A stretch of DNA of 64,000 nucleotides from Inga oerstediana (lineage: Eukaryota > Streptophyta > Magnoliopsida > Fabales > Fabaceae), in the NCBI GenBank assembly GCA_963210345.1, contig OY723406.1, forward strand, positions 69,933,295 through 69,997,294, written 5' to 3'. Under the pieces are notes generated by a model. That model was given only the letters and a program-made list of their open reading frames with translations, made no database searches and was not told where the DNA came from. A program made the translations under genes and the position numbers. This document shows positions 24,265 through 36,548 of the stretch, in pieces (position 1 is the first letter of the stretch; the number at the start of each line of letters is the position of its first letter).

Positions 24265-24745
24265 AAATTCCAACGTTTAAAATTTTGTAGCAGTTCAAAA
24301 AACGCTACACTAACCGCTACAATTCTAAACAATTAGTAGCGGTTATATGTATAAAACCGCTACTAATTTTCAAGCCGTTGGAATTTTGCACACATTGGTG
24401 GGAAATTCAAAATTTAAAAGTTGAGTATTTGTAGCGATTATATATATACAACCGTTACTAATATTAAAGCCGTTGGACATCAAATGGAAAAATTATTTTT
24501 AATTTGTAGCGGTTATACATAAAATAACCGCTACAAATGTGCACAAAGGCGGAAAATTCCAAAATTCAAATGTTGAGTATTTGTAGCGGTTTGTATTGTA
24601 GAACCGCTACAAATATTATGTATATTTATAACGGTTTTTATTGTAGAATCGCTACAGCCGTATATGTTTGTAGCGGTTTTTATTGTAGAATCGCTACAAC
24701 CATATATTTTTGTAGCGGTTTTTATTATTAAACCGCTACAAATAC
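24265..24745. repeat. Internal block of subterminal-type repeats in CACTA A
   Basis: More than ten GTAGCGGTT/AACCGCTAC pairs lie between the two genes. They include three near-tandem units near 24580-24735 built on ttgtagcggtttttattgta. These are the same motifs as at the element's ends, although this place is internal. 24746-24932 is AT-rich and carries no gene. Confidence 0.9.
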
Positions 24746-26373
24746 ATATATGCTTTATTTTTTTTATTTTAGAAATATAAATAATATTGTTGCAATTAAT
24801 TCACAAATTCAATAACGCGGTCTAATAATATAAATATAATTATGGAATAAGAATTTAAGTTCTGAAATACAAAATTATATATATTTATTTACAAATGTTT
24901 CAACAATAAATAAAAAAAAAAGATGTCCTAAACTAAGTAGCTGGGGGCTGATCATCTGGTGATCCCTCAGGTAGGGCTCCCTTAGGTGCTGCTGGATAAG
25001 GCCACTGGGCAGAGTGAACCGTACCATCATCATCAGCAGGAGGAGGAGGAGGAGGAGTATTCTGGACGACATACCAAGGGACAGAGGGAACCTGTAGATG
25101 CTGCTCGTCCGGGAACAGGCGACTCCATGACAGCTCGAGCATGTTGTTCGCGATATCACACCACTGCGTCTGCTGAGCGTATATCAAATCAGCCTGGAGC
25201 TGCATCTACTACTGTGCTATCTGTTGCTCCAAATCTGACCGCAGCTGCTCAATAGACTCGTCCCTCTAACGTCTGACCCCTCTAGAGCTGCCAGCCTCAG
25301 AGGCGGCCCTTTTGCTGTAGACCATACTAGGTCTGGCGCCTATCCCCATCCCCCGCATGCGTCTAGGGTGCTTAGCCTTACCCAGACCCGCCTTCAAAGG
25401 AGCCGTCGGGTCCACTGACCCCTGTGACTCCTCGGCCTGGGTCTCTCGCAGCACATCCTGCAACTGCTGCATCCGCTCCTGCCATTTTGTGAAACAATTA
25501 CTAATTAGCATTTTTCATTATTAAGTTGGTTTTATAAAAATTATAATAATAAAATTACTTACAATGGCCGCCTCTGCCTGTTGAGATATCGCAGTCCCGT
25601 CACAGTGTCTGTGTGTAATGGCGTACAACTCCCCATAGTTCGTCTGACAGTTCTCCTGCTGTGCCTTCTTCTCCTAAAACAATTACAAAATTCAATTAGT
25701 ATTATGAAATAACTAGCTAAAAGTCAGTGATATTTTGAAAAGTTACTAGTTTGCTGTAGGTGACAGCAAAGGTTTTCGATCCTGCTGTGTGGTGGATCGT
25801 CTGCTGCCTACGGATCCTGGTGTTCCTCTGAGAAAGCTCCTTGAAAAAAACAATATTAAATGTATTAAAACAATAAAAAACATTTAAAATTAATAAATTT
25901 CAAATTAAAAATAATTAAATTGAAATTATAATTTAAAACTTAACAATTACAAAATTATATATAAAGAATCTAATAAATACATTACCTGCCCTTCAGGGCT
26001 CCTCCTAAACTGGACGAAACTCGCCCAGTCGTTCGGCGGCACGCCGTCCGGGACGCTCTCGATCAGCTACTCCAGAGGTATCATCCCGTTCTTATCCACC
26101 CTATGGAAGAGACGGTTCCTCCTGTTCCTCCAACTGTCACCCATATTCATGAGGGTGTACCTCTTCCGGTTGGCTCGGACGGCAAACCGCAGCTGCAAAA
26201 AAAGTATATAAATATCAATAATTACAAAAATCCTATTTAAAAATATTAATTAAAAAGAATTAATTACAAAAAGTATTAATTAAATACTATTAATTACCTG
26301 AACCACCTCCTCCTAAGCCTGGTCCTTCAGCCCCTTCGGAACGTGCCTCCACGTCTTGAAGTGATGGGGGAAT

Positions 26374-28545
26374 TGTTAGAATTGGTAGGCACAGCGGAAG
26401 AATTTTAAAAATTTTCACCGATCCTAATCGAGGATCTATTAACGGCGTTTAAACTAAGTTGGAAGGATTCATACCTTTTGATGATTCAGAGTTTTCACGA
26501 TCTCTAGGAGCCAACACATCAGGTCCGCTCCCTCTACCGGTATCCACACGAATGCTCTCCAACCGAGACTGCGTGCTAGCGCCTCTAATGTCTCTTAGGG
26601 TTTCACTTGCGGCTCTCTAGAGCTGGGAAAACGGGCCGGCCTGTCCCTATAGGGCCGGCCCTTCACGGGCTCGAGCCTAAACGGGCAAAGTACCATATTT
26701 TTGAAGCCCGCGGCCCTACAGGGCTGGCCCTTCACGGGCTCGTGCCTAAATGGGCTTTAACTCATTTTAATTCAAATTTTTTTTTTAAATTTTTACAATT
26801 TATTTATTATTTTGGTTTAAATTGGTATACATTATTTTTAAAACTCATAAATTTTTAGTTAAAATAATCATCTAATGTCCAAATTAGCCTTTTTTTTAAG
26901 TTTAAATGAATAAAACATTGTAGAAAATAAAATAAATCAAACCAATTAATAAGTATTTGCCTGTTATTAATACTCTATTAGGAACTTAGGTGTCTCTCAT
27001 ATTGATAATTTGATATAATGATATTATATTTATTAATTTATTTTAAAAAAATATTAAACGGGCCTAAAAGGGCTGACCCGCAGGGCTTCAAAGCTGGCCT
27101 TACAGGGCTTGCGGCCCTACAGGGCCGGCCCTTTTAGGCCCGCTTCCATTTTCAGCCTCTAAATCATAGGCCCGGCCCTTGACGGGCTCGGGCCTAAACG
27201 GGCCAGCCCGACGGGCTCGGCCCGAATTCCCAGCTCTACGGCTCTCAATTCTCATGTGCTTATCAATATATCTGCTCTATCAAGTTTATAACCTATGAGG
27301 GCTATTTTCAAATTTCAAAATTAATCATCATTAATTTCAAAATTAATTAACAATTAATTATCTTGATGAGCTAATTAAATAAATTCAGTTTAAATTAAAT
27401 TTGTCTAACAGTTTTAATTTAACCTATTTATTTAATCCAAATAAAGAGCCATTAGATTTAATTTATCTTCATAAATTAAATCTGAGATATTATATCTCTA
27501 TCATGTTAGTTATTAAATTTAATATATCTTAATAAATTAAATTTAAAACTAACACAATATAATAATATCATATAATATATATATATATATAAAAGATATA
27601 TATTTCGAAAATATATATATATCTATATAATATTATTAATGAATTTTATATTATATATATATAAATATAAAATTTGTCCACCCTAAATTAAACATTATCT
27701 CGTGTAGGGCCATTCTTGTGTGCGACCCTGTAGGCCCATATGAAGTTGGCAGTGAGCCACTAACTATACTAACCCAAAAGTCGCCAGCGGCCTCTAGCAA
27801 GACATTACGACTACCCAATTCATATAAGGATTGTTATCACGATGCAACCTATCATACAACCATGTCACGTCCCTTTTGTCACACGATATATCGATCAAGG
27901 ATAAGGCATGGATAATGTCATCGTCTTGTTCCTGACCATTACTTTCTCGATTCCTGAGTAGCCTGATAACAGAGACAGAAACTCCTTTCATCATAGTATG
28001 GCCATACATTTCTCAGACTCACTCATCGAGGGGCCCAGTAATATCTCTCTACTAATGTGAGGGACAAATTCCATCTTGATCATTCATATTCCTCTGCATG
28101 AAAAACCACCAAGCCCGATCGTAGCCTTTATCATCACCCGGTCAAAAGTGACTTTTGACTAGTTCAAAGCTTAGCAACTCTCATGTAGGAATCCAAGATG
28201 ACCTCAGGTTTAAGGGCATTGTGACGTGGTTATATATAAGAAAAGCTTATGACTTGATCCATGTAGCTTTCTCATAGTGGGTCGGTCCAGCACCTTGTAC
28301 TCTTAGAAGTGCATAAGACTTTGATTCGTATCTCCATATCTTATCAAAGTCATACTGATCTTGTTTCATCTATGCTCCCGCATAGATGACCGACCCATGA
28401 CATTTTAGGACAATCTTTATGAATTATCCAAGGATACAATTATCACAGTTAACATGCAAATAATATGATAACAGAATGGAGAAATTTCATTAAAATAATA
28501 ATGTTCAAAGTACAATGATTGTCTCTTAGGGCACAATTTCCAACA
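26374..28545 (-). repeat. 3' LTR of Copia B, with a MITE inside
   Basis: Without the MITE and its TSD copy it is about 1.54 kb, against 1.03 kb for the 5' LTR. It matches the 5' LTR at both ends (gcggaaga...aattttcaccgatccta and ...tagggcacaatttccaac) and includes a (TA)n tract near 27575-27620. Roughly 520 bp after gatgcaacct (27841) are absent from the other LTR. Confidence 0.92.
26618..27238. mobile_element. hAT-type MITE, 621 bp
   Basis: Terminal inverted repeats TAGAGCTGGGAA...TTCCCAGCTCTA are flanked by the 8-bp TSD CGGCTCTC (26610-26617 and 27239-27246). The empty site is preserved in the other LTR of Copia B as tgcggctctcaattc near 34190, which proves the insertion. The 8-bp TSD and TAGAGCTGG-type end fit the hAT superfamily. 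It has GC-rich palindromic ends full of ACGGGCC/GGCCCG phrases and an AT-rich middle (26760-27060), and encodes no transposase. Confidence 0.95.
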
Positions 28546-28560
28546 TCCTCCCACTTGCCC
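28546..28560 (-). promoter_or_regulatory. Polypurine tract of Copia B
   Basis: On the minus strand this reads GGGCAAGTGGGAGGA and abuts the 3' LTR. Confidence 0.85.
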
Positions 28561-31500
28561 TAGGTGCAATCATTAATTTGCCTAATTCCCATTGCCCTAA
28601 CATAACGCTCATGCTTTGCCTGTGTAAGTGGCTTAGTAAGAGGATCAGCAACATTATCTTCTCCTGCTACTTTGCATATCTTTATATCACCTCTATCATT
28701 GATTTCTCTAATAAGATGAAATCGCCTGAGTATATGCTTGGTCCTTTGATGTGACCTAGGCTCCTTAGCCTGTGCAATAGCATTGCTATTGTCACAAAAT
28801 AAATCTATTGGATTTGAGATGGTAGGCACCACCCCTAGTTCAGTAATAAACTTTCTTATCCAAACGGCTTCTTTAGCTGCATCTGATGCTGCTATATACT
28901 CAGCTTCTGTTGCAGAATCTGCTATAGTGCTCTACTTGGAGCTCTTCCACCTTTCTGCTCCACCATTCAGGAGGAATACATATCCAGATTGCATCTGTGT
29001 AACCGGTTATGCAGAGCTCATCATCCAATCCACCATAGACCAAAAATAAGTCCTTAGTCCTTCTTAAGTACTTTAGGATATTCTTAACGGCAGTCCAATG
29101 ACCCTCACCAGGATCTTGTTGGTATCTGCTGGTTATACTTAAGGCAAACGAGACATCCGATCGAGTACATAACATGGCATACATGATGGATCCAATGGTC
29201 GAGGCATATGGAACCTTACTCATGTGATCTTGCTGATCAGGTGTACTAGTACACAGATCCTTGCTAAGATGGATGCCATGAGACATGGGCATGTAAACCC
29301 CTTTTGAATCATGCATACTGAACCTATATAGTATCTTGTCTATGTATGTGCTCTAACTTAGGCTTATTAGTCTTTTGGATCTATCCCTATAGATCTTAAT
29401 CCCTAGTATATAGGTGGCTTCACCTAAGTCTTTCATTGAAAAGGACTTTCCTAACCAAGACTTGACACTCTACAAGGTAGGATATCATTCCCAATGAGTA
29501 GGATGTCATCTACATAAAGCATTACTACTCCCACTAACCTTCTTGTAAACACAAGGTTCATCGATGTTTTGAATGAATCCAAATTCTTTGACTACTTCAT
29601 CAAAACGATGATTCCAGCTCTGAGATGCTTGCTTCAATCCGTAAATGGATCTTTGAAGCTTACAAATTTTACCAGAGTCCTCTGGACGCACAAAACCTTC
29701 AGGTTGTGTCATATACACATCCTCAAGCAGCTTTACATTAAGGAAGGCTGTTTTGACATCCATATACCATATTTCATAGTCATAATATGCTACAATGGTA
29801 AGAAGGATTGTGATTGATTTGGCCATTGCAACTAGGGAAAAGGTTTCATCATAGTCTACACCATGAGTTTGAGTGAATCCTTTTACAACCAGTCGTGCCC
29901 TGAAGATATTTACATTGCCATCCATGTCAGTTTTCTCCTTGAAAACCCATTTGTACCCAATAGTTTTTACACCTTCAGGTGGATCGACTAAGGTCCATAC
30001 CTGATTGTCGTACATGGATTGCATTTCAAACTTCATGGCATTTAGTCATTTCTCAGAGTTTGGTCTCACTGTGGCTTCTCGATAGGTGGTGGGCTCATTT
30101 TGCTCAATGAGCAACACATCATGGCCTTCAGTAATCAGAAATCCATATCTCTGAGGCTGATGCCGTGTCCTATCAGATCTTCCTGGACCTTGTGTTACTT
30201 AGGGAGGCTCAACAACTTGTTGTGAGTCTTCTCTAATTTCCATCTGTGGTTCTGTACCATCTTGTGGCTCTCGAATTTCTTCGTGATGTACGTCACTCCC
30301 ACTGGTTGTTTTAGAGACAAACTCTCTATCTAGAAACTTGCCATTTCGAATAACAAACACTTTGTTATCGGTGGGATTGTAAACATAGTATCCTTTTGTT
30401 TCTTTAGGATATCCGATGAAAAGGCACTTTGTGGATCTGGGCGCTAATTTATCAGAGGCTTGTTGCTTAACATATACCTCACATCCCTAGATCTTGAGAA
30501 AAGATAAACTTGGTTTCTTTCCAGTCCATATCTCATATGATGTCTTTTCAATTGCCTTAGATGGAACACGATTTAGTGTGAACACAGCTGTCTCTAGGGA
30601 ATGTCCCCAAAGGACGGTAGAAGATCTGTTTGACTCATAATAGATCGAACCATATCGAATAGTATTCGATTCCTCCGTTCAGAAACTCCATTCCATTGTG
30701 GTGTTCCTGGAGGAGTCAATTGTGAGATTATCCCACAACTTCTAAGATGGTCAATGAATTCTTGGCTCAAATATTCACCACCTCGATCAGATCGAAGTGC
30801 TTTAATTGTTTTCCCAAGTTGGTTTTGTACTTCATTTTGGAATATTTTGAACATTTCAAAAGATTCATATTTATGTTTCATTAGATAGATATAGCCATAT
30901 CTACTAAAGTCATCTATAAATGTAATGAAGTAGACATAACCTCCTCTGGCAGCTATATTTAATGGTCCACATACATCTGTATTTGTGAGGCCCTATAATT
31001 CAGTAGCCCTCTCACTGTGCCCAGTAAAAGGTGCCTTAGTCATCTTTCCTAATAAGCAAGATTTGCATGTATCATATGATTCAAAATCAAATGAGTTTAG
31101 AAATCCATCTTAATAGAGTATAGAAATGCGTTTCTCATTTTTGTGGCCTAGATGACAATGCCATAGGTAGGTCGGATTCAAATAATTTGATTTTATCCTC
31201 TCGGTAGTTACGTTATAGATATTCCCATTATTAGGATGTTCCAAATTTAATATATAATGACCAACATGCAAATCACCATCAGCATAGAAAATGTCATTAC
31301 GATAAATAAACATTTACCATTCCTAGTAATGGAAGTATAACCTTCCTTATCCAAATAAGAAAGAGAAACAATGTTACTACTCAAAGCAGGAACATAATAG
31401 CAATTGTTCAAAACTAACAAAAACCCATTGGGCATAACTAATTCGTAAGTGCCTACGGCTAAAGCAACAACTATTGCTCTATTTCCAACTCGTAGGTCTA

Positions 31501-32494
31501 CCTCGCCCTTCTTCAGCTTTCTACTGTCCTTTAGACCCTGCACATTTATACAAATGTGAGAACCACATGCAGTATCTAATACCCAAGTAGAGGAAGTAGA
31601 AAAATGAATGTCTATAACATAAATACCTGAAGGGATAGCATCGCTATCCTTCTTGTTCTTTTTTAGATCTTCCAGGTAGAGTTTGCAATTCCTCTTCCAA
31701 TGACCCGGTTCATTGCAGAAGTAGCAGACTCCTTCCTTTGGAGGCTTTGCCTTCTTGGGGGCAGGCTTGGTTTCGGGCTTATTTGACTCTTTGGTCTTAC
31801 CACCTGAGCCATTACCCTTCCATTTGCCCTTCCCTTTCTTTTTCATACCCTTTCCTTTCTGAACCATCAAAACTGTACTAGGCTTTTTCTTAATGCTTTA
31901 TTTAGCAGTTTTGATCATCCCATGCAGCTCAGAAATTGATTTCTCCATATTGTTCATGTTGTAGTTCATAACAAATTGGTCATAACTCTCCGGGAGTGAG
32001 TTGAGGATCAAATCCGTAGCTAACTCCTGGCTCATGGGAAATCCAAGCCTCTCGAGGTGATCAATATAGCCTTTCATCTTTAACACATGAGTACTAACTG
32101 ATGCATCTTCAGCCATTTTATAGGAATGTAAGGCCTTTGTGGTCTCATACCTTTCCTGTCTTGCCTGTTACTGGAACATTTCCTTAAGATGTACAATCAT
32201 CTCATGAGCCTCCATGAGTTCCAGATCTCTTTGGAGCTCTGGAACCATAGTGCCAAGCATCAGGCAACCTACATCCACAGAGTCATCCTTATGCTTTGTG
32301 TGAGCATCTCTCTGAGCTCTTGAAGCATTGGCTACAGGCTCCTCAGGAATGGGTTGATCTAGGACTTAAGCCTTTCTTTCCTGCTTGAGAACAATTCTCA
32401 AGTTCCTGAACCAATCAAGAAAGTTTGTCCCATTGAGTTTGTCCTTCTCAAGGACAGATCGCAATGAAAGTGTAGCAGTATTACTAGTCGACAT
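28560..32494 (-). pseudogene. Copia B gag-pol polyprotein, broken
   Basis: Read from 32494 (MSTSNTATLSLRSVLEKDKL) downward. A UBN2-like gag includes HLERLGFPMSQELATDLILN (32116-31898). It is followed by a Lys/Gly-rich stretch and the zinc knuckle CYFCNEPGHWKRNC (C-x2-C-x4-H-x4-C, near 31710). The protease is WVLDTACGSHICI. The pre-integrase part is LWHCHLGHKNEKRI. Integrase has FITFIDDFSRYGYIYLM and ALRSDRGGEYLSQEF (near 30810). RT is at 30036-29506 (TIGYKWVFKEKTDMDGN; YMDVKTAFLNVKLLEDVYM; LQRSIYGLKQASQSWN), with YVDDILL just after a frameshift near 29510. RNase H is at 28832-28560 (LFCDNSNAIAQAKEP). Several stops occur, such as after MIKTAK and KRISILY, so it is not functional. Confidence 0.92.
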
Positions 32495-33939
32495 GATTCT
32501 ACAATTAAAATATGCAAAGTTAGTTAGTAATCTCCCACTAAATTAACAACCCTTAATATAATAATTAGTGGGCTAAGATCTTGGCTTAAACTTAAGTCCG
32601 CTTTGGCAAGACACTTAAATTCAAGTTATTTAGGTAGGTAACCTATTTACCAATTACATCACATGTAACTCTTAGATCTTTATGGGATTTAATCATCATA
32701 TGATTCGGCATGTTTAACCACATCTAATGCCTTGAGATTCAAAACCGTTTTGTTAATCTCAATTAAGTCAAAACAATTATGAATATTATGAGCAGCACCA
32801 TTACTCAATCTTGTCTCATCAAGATAACTCAATTGAATCCACTTTGGTGGTTTTCACAATTGACCGATCTAGGTTTTGACAAGTATTCATTAATTGACGG
32901 CATTATGACTTAAGATTTGATTCAGAGGGCTTAATTAATTAGTTTTGTTTATATGGATGCAATCGTGGTTGTATCTCATACAGATAAATACATATAAACG
33001 TAAAAGTAATCATGCAATGATCTTATCAAAAGCATAATTTAAACGTGACACAACATTGCTTACCTAACCTAAAATCCTCCCAAGCTAATGAGAGGACTTC
33101 TCTAAATAAAAAAAGAAATACATTGATAGAAACATCGTTTAAACATTCGAGGGGAGTGAGATGAGAAGAGAATGTACATCGAGAGTATTTAGAGAAAGGC
33201 ACGGCACGCAAGCCGTATATAAATATTACAACATTTGTAAAATTCTAAAGCCATGTTGTTCACCAGACCTAAACAAGGATAAATAATAAACCACAACAAG
33301 AATTCATACAATATGAAAAGCAATAAATGTCGTGATCAGATTATATTGTGCTACGCAGAGGTGGTCACGGCGGTCCTGCTAGCCGGTTGCGGGTGGGGTC
33401 AAGGGGGCCGCCCCTTACGGGGTTGCAAGGGGCAGCACCCCTGGAGCTTTTAAAAAAGGCACATTCATTTTAAAAGAAATATTTGAAATTTTTTAAAATT
33501 TTAAAATTTCTGACCCAAAAAAATTCAAAAAATTCGTTTAGTCCAATTCTTAAGGGATTTCGGACCAATTTCAAAAACAACGGCCCAGAACGCTTCTGAT
33601 CCGGATTGTCTACCCAAAAGTTTCGAATCCCTAAATCCGATTAAAGACCCTAATGTGTCTGTACGCCATGTTCTTCACCTATTCGAAACATAAATGATGA
33701 ATTCTACTTCGGATCAAATCCAGAATAGAAATCGTGATGCAAGTGGAAAAATTGAAACTTAAACATATCGCATATAATCGAAACAATTTCACCAAATCGC
33801 ATAAACATACAGTATATTAACGTTGAACATATTCCTTTTTGATTTAACATATTCGGACGTTTTCTTATAAACACACACATATATCTCATATATATCACAT
33901 GTATAAGAATATAAACTCAGTTTAAACGCACAATTGATC
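32495..33939 (-). other. 5' leader of Copia B
   Basis: About 1.4 kb between the primer-binding site and gag has no gene. Near 33365-33450 it holds a GC-rich stretch with runs of G and self-complementary pieces (aaggggcagcacccct), which stands out against the AT-rich surroundings. Confidence 0.7.
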
Positions 33940-33953
33940 TGGCTCTGATACCA
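33940..33953 (-). promoter_or_regulatory. Primer-binding site of Copia B (initiator-Met tRNA)
   Basis: On the minus strand it reads TGGTATCAGAGCCA, the standard plant copia site complementary to the 3' end of initiator Met-tRNA, one base from the LTR edge. Confidence 0.93.
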
Positions 33954-33954
33954 C

Positions 33955-34979
33955 TGTTAGAATCGGTAGGCACAGCGGAAGAAGTTTAAAAATTTTCACC
34001 GATCCTAATCGAGGATCTATCAACGGCGTTTAAACCAAGTTGGAAGGATTCATAACTTTAGATGATTCAGAGTTTTCACGATCTCTAGGAGCCAACACGT
34101 CAGGTCCGCTCCCTCTACCGGTATCCACACGAATGCTCTCCAACCGAGACTGCGTGCTAGCGCCTTTAATGTCTCCTAGGGTTTCACTTGCGGCTCTCAA
34201 TTCTCATGTGCTTATCAATATATCTGCTCTATCAAGTTTATAACCTATGAGGGCTATTTTCAAATTTTAAAATTAATCATCATTAATTTCGAAATTAATT
34301 AACAATTAATTATCTTGATAAGCTAATTAAATAAATTCAGTTTAAATTAAATATGTGCAACAGTTTTAATTTAACCTATTTATTTAATCCAAATAAAGAG
34401 CTATTAGATTTAATTTATCTTCATAAATTAAATCTGAGATACTATATCTCTATAATGTTAGTTATTAAATTTAATATATCTTAATAAATTAAATTTAAAA
34501 CTAACACAATATAATAATATAATATAATATATATATATATATAAGATATATATTTCGAAAAAATATATATCTATATAATATTATTAATGAATTTTATATT
34601 ATATAATATAAATATAAAATTAGTCCACCCTAAATTAAACATTATCTCGTGTTGGGCCATTCTTGTCTGCGACCTTGTAGGCCCATATGAAGTTGGCAGT
34701 GGGCCAATAACTATAATAACCCAAAAGTCGCAAGCGGCCTCTAGCAAGACATTACGACTACCTAATTCATATGAGGATCGTTATCACGATGCAACCTGTA
34801 ATTTATCTGCTCCCGCATAGATGACCGACCATAGACATTTTAGGACAATCTTTATGAATTATCCAAGGATACAATTATCACAGTTAACATGCAAATAATA
34901 TGATAACAGAATGAAGAAATTTCATTAAAATAATAATGTTCAAAGTACAATGATTGGCCCTTAGGGCACAATTTCCAAC
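33955..34979 (-). repeat. 5' LTR of Copia B, internally deleted
   Basis: Runs from tgttagaatcggtagg to gcacaatttccaac. Compared with the 3' LTR it has lost about 520 bp between gatgcaacct (34797) and gctcccgcatagatgacc (about 34809), with a few unmatched bases at the joint. Confidence 0.92.
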
Positions 34980-35829
34980 GGGAACCACATCCAATTCGCG
35001 CCCAACTCATTCAGGAAGCGGTTGAACAGGTGACCCCCATTGTTGGTAGGCTGGTCAGCGCCCTCATTCCATGGCACTATAACTCATAGGGTCCGGTCCA
35101 TGCTATTCAAACCGGCCAAGTCCAGCCTCCTCGTCGACACGTTCCCTTGCTCATCTGCACAGTTTACCGCACGTTAGATAAATTGTAATTCAAATTTAAC
35201 ATTTCGAATTTAAATAAAAAAATTTATTTACCTTGGACTTACACCTCAAACCCAGTGGACCGTGAAGACAACTCTTGTGGGTTGTTCTGCACCCGAGCCT
35301 CCTCCTCATTGAGGAACTGCTTTATCTCCCTGATTCCAATAGGGATCTTGAAGTCCACCTCGTCGTAGTCCTCGACGCTGATATCTGCCCCCCAAACTCA
35401 GACACCTCTGGTGCGGTCATCTCCTATGGGATCGTCTGCGGTGCTTGTGGTAGGATTGACTCTTGTGGGGGGATAGGTTGATATCTGCCCCTCCCTCTAC
35501 CCCCTGCTCGGCTACTGCCACCCTGCAAAATTGGTCTGGGGACCTCAGGGTCTTTACCCTTATCCTCTCTTGAAGCCATATCAACTGTAAAAATTCAAAA
35601 AAAAATTTTAGTCACATTATTATGCAAAAATATAATAAAAATACAAATACAAATAAAATACGTCTTATCTCCGTACCTCAAGTGCAAATACTGAGAAATA
35701 CTGCAGCAAAAACTCCTTCACAGATGCTTGAACGCTTAAATCTAAAAGAGACCACTCAGAGAAACTTCAGGAAACAAAATGAGCAAACGAAAAACTGGAG
35801 GAAGGTGGCGCCCTTAAATAGGCCAGCAA

Positions 35830-36267
35830 TTTGTAGCGGTTATCCCAATAACCGCTACGTAAACCGTTATAAATCACCAAGGGCAACTTAAATTTGTAGC
35901 GGTTTTATAATAATCGCTACAAAGTTAAAAAACCTTTAAAATTCTGTAACGGTTATGGTCCAGAACCACTATAAACATGGAGACTCCTAAAATTCTGTAG
36001 CGGTTATATCCTTATAACCGCTACAAATATGCGACGTTTGGGATTTTGTAGCGGTTTTGTTACTATAACCGCTACAAAATTTGTAGCGGTTTTTTCTACC
36101 TAACCACTACAAAAAAACGCTGCTAATCTATGACACCACTTGGCCCGTAGCTTACCGCTACAAATTTGTAGCGGTTTTGGTTAAAACCACTACAAATGTT
36201 AATATTTGTAGCGGTTTGGTATAACCACTACAATGTCATCGCTACAGAATACCATTTTTTTGTAGTG
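35830..36267. repeat. Right subterminal repeat region of CACTA A
   Basis: Dense inverted pairs of gtagcggtt and aaccgctac precede the terminal TTTTTTTGTAGTG. Together with the left end they define the element's recognition ends. 35579-35829 is AT-rich upstream sequence of the second gene, and a promoter there would read on the minus strand. Confidence 0.92.
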
Positions 36268-36501
36268 ACAATAGTTTAACTTTGAATTAAATTGCATCCT
36301 ACTTTTAATTATTAATTTGAAAAAATCAAAACCAATTTCCCCCTCATTTTCATTGCATTTGCATGTCATATTAGATTACTTGGTATTCAATAAAAGGCTC
36401 CTCGAGAAGAGAGAAAGATCCTAGGTTTGCTTATACACAACCCTTGATTAATTTTTGATTGTGGACCCTAAGGCTAACATACAAAAAAGGCCTTAATCAT
36501 A

Positions 36502-36519
36502 TGGCGCCGTTGCCAGGGA
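36502..36519 (+). promoter_or_regulatory. Primer-binding site of gypsy C (Asp tRNA)
   Basis: TGGCGCCGTTGCCAGGGA differs by one base from the usual Athila/Tat-type site complementary to the 3' end of Asp-tRNA. It fixes the strand and the 3' LTR edge of gypsy C. Confidence 0.85.
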
Positions 36520-36548
36520 GCTAAGTAATTGGCTCCTTAGGTAATCTA

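Larger units (their letters stand above)
26373..34979 (-). mobile_element. Copia B: Ty1/copia LTR retrotransposon inside CACTA A
   Basis: The element lies on the minus strand (8607 bp). It is flanked by GGGAA at 26368-26372 and 34980-34984. Canonical LTR ends would be TGTTGG...CTAACA, and the outer edges are blurred by one base, so the TSD could also be read one base over. The 5' LTR is at 33955-34979 and the 3' LTR at 26374-28545. It has a perfect-looking initiator-Met primer-binding site, a long leader, gag-pol and a polypurine tract. It disrupts the second gene of CACTA A, so it is younger than that element. Confidence 0.92.
24933..35578 (-). pseudogene. Ptta/En/Spm-type second gene of CACTA A, split by Copia B
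   Basis: The gene starts at 35578 with MASREDKGKDPEV and an RG-rich stretch (GGSSRAGGRGRGRYQPIPPQ). It continues through an acidic, Pro-rich part to about 34980, where Copia B interrupts a codon near ...LGANWMWFP. It resumes at 26367 with HHFKTWRHVPKGLKDQ, the hallmark of the plant Ptta/En/Spm transposase family, then RFAVRANRKRYTLMNMGDSW and SVPDGVPPNDWASFVQFRRS (26210-25990). Later exons are 25511-25266 (WQERMQQLQDVLRETQ; MRGMGIGARPSMVYSKRA) and 25205-24933, ending in a Pro-run (PPPPPPADDDG). Introns separate the pieces. This protein class is thought to bind subterminal repeats. The Copia insertion has disrupted it. Confidence 0.8.
19567..36267 (-). mobile_element. CACTA A: En/Spm-type transposon with nested Copia B
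   Basis: The ends are exact: CACTACAAAAAAATG at 19567 and its reverse complement-like ...TTTTTTTGTAGTG ending at 36267, flanked by the 3-bp TSD ACA (19564-19566 and 36268-36270). The total is 16,701 bp, of which 8.6 kb is Copia B. Subterminal repeats of the type TTTGTAGCGGTT...AACCGCTACAAA crowd both ends and also form an internal block at about 24265-24745. The minus strand encodes a Ptta/En/Spm-type gene (35578 down to 24933) and TNP2 (24172 down to about 20880). Confidence 0.95.
17660..36499 (+). mobile_element. Gypsy C: LTR of a Ty3/gypsy element, split by CACTA A
   Basis: The LTR is in two parts, about 17660-19566 and 36271-36499 (roughly 2.1 kb together), joined when CACTA A and one TSD copy are removed. 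The 3' edge is defined by ...ccttaatca (ending 36499) followed two bases later by the Asp-tRNA primer-binding site. The 5' edge is uncertain by tens of bases because no second LTR is in the window. The internal leader continues through 36520-36548 and 39101-39540. No coding part of this element is in view. The purine-rich and pyrimidine-rich ORFs at 18130-18336 and 18530-18754 lie inside the LTR and are probably not genes. Confidence 0.65.

Noticed and set aside
24986..25255. 89-codon plus-strand ORF
   Set aside because: It is antisense to the C-terminal exon of the Ptta/En/Spm-type gene. The minus strand carries the recognisable protein.
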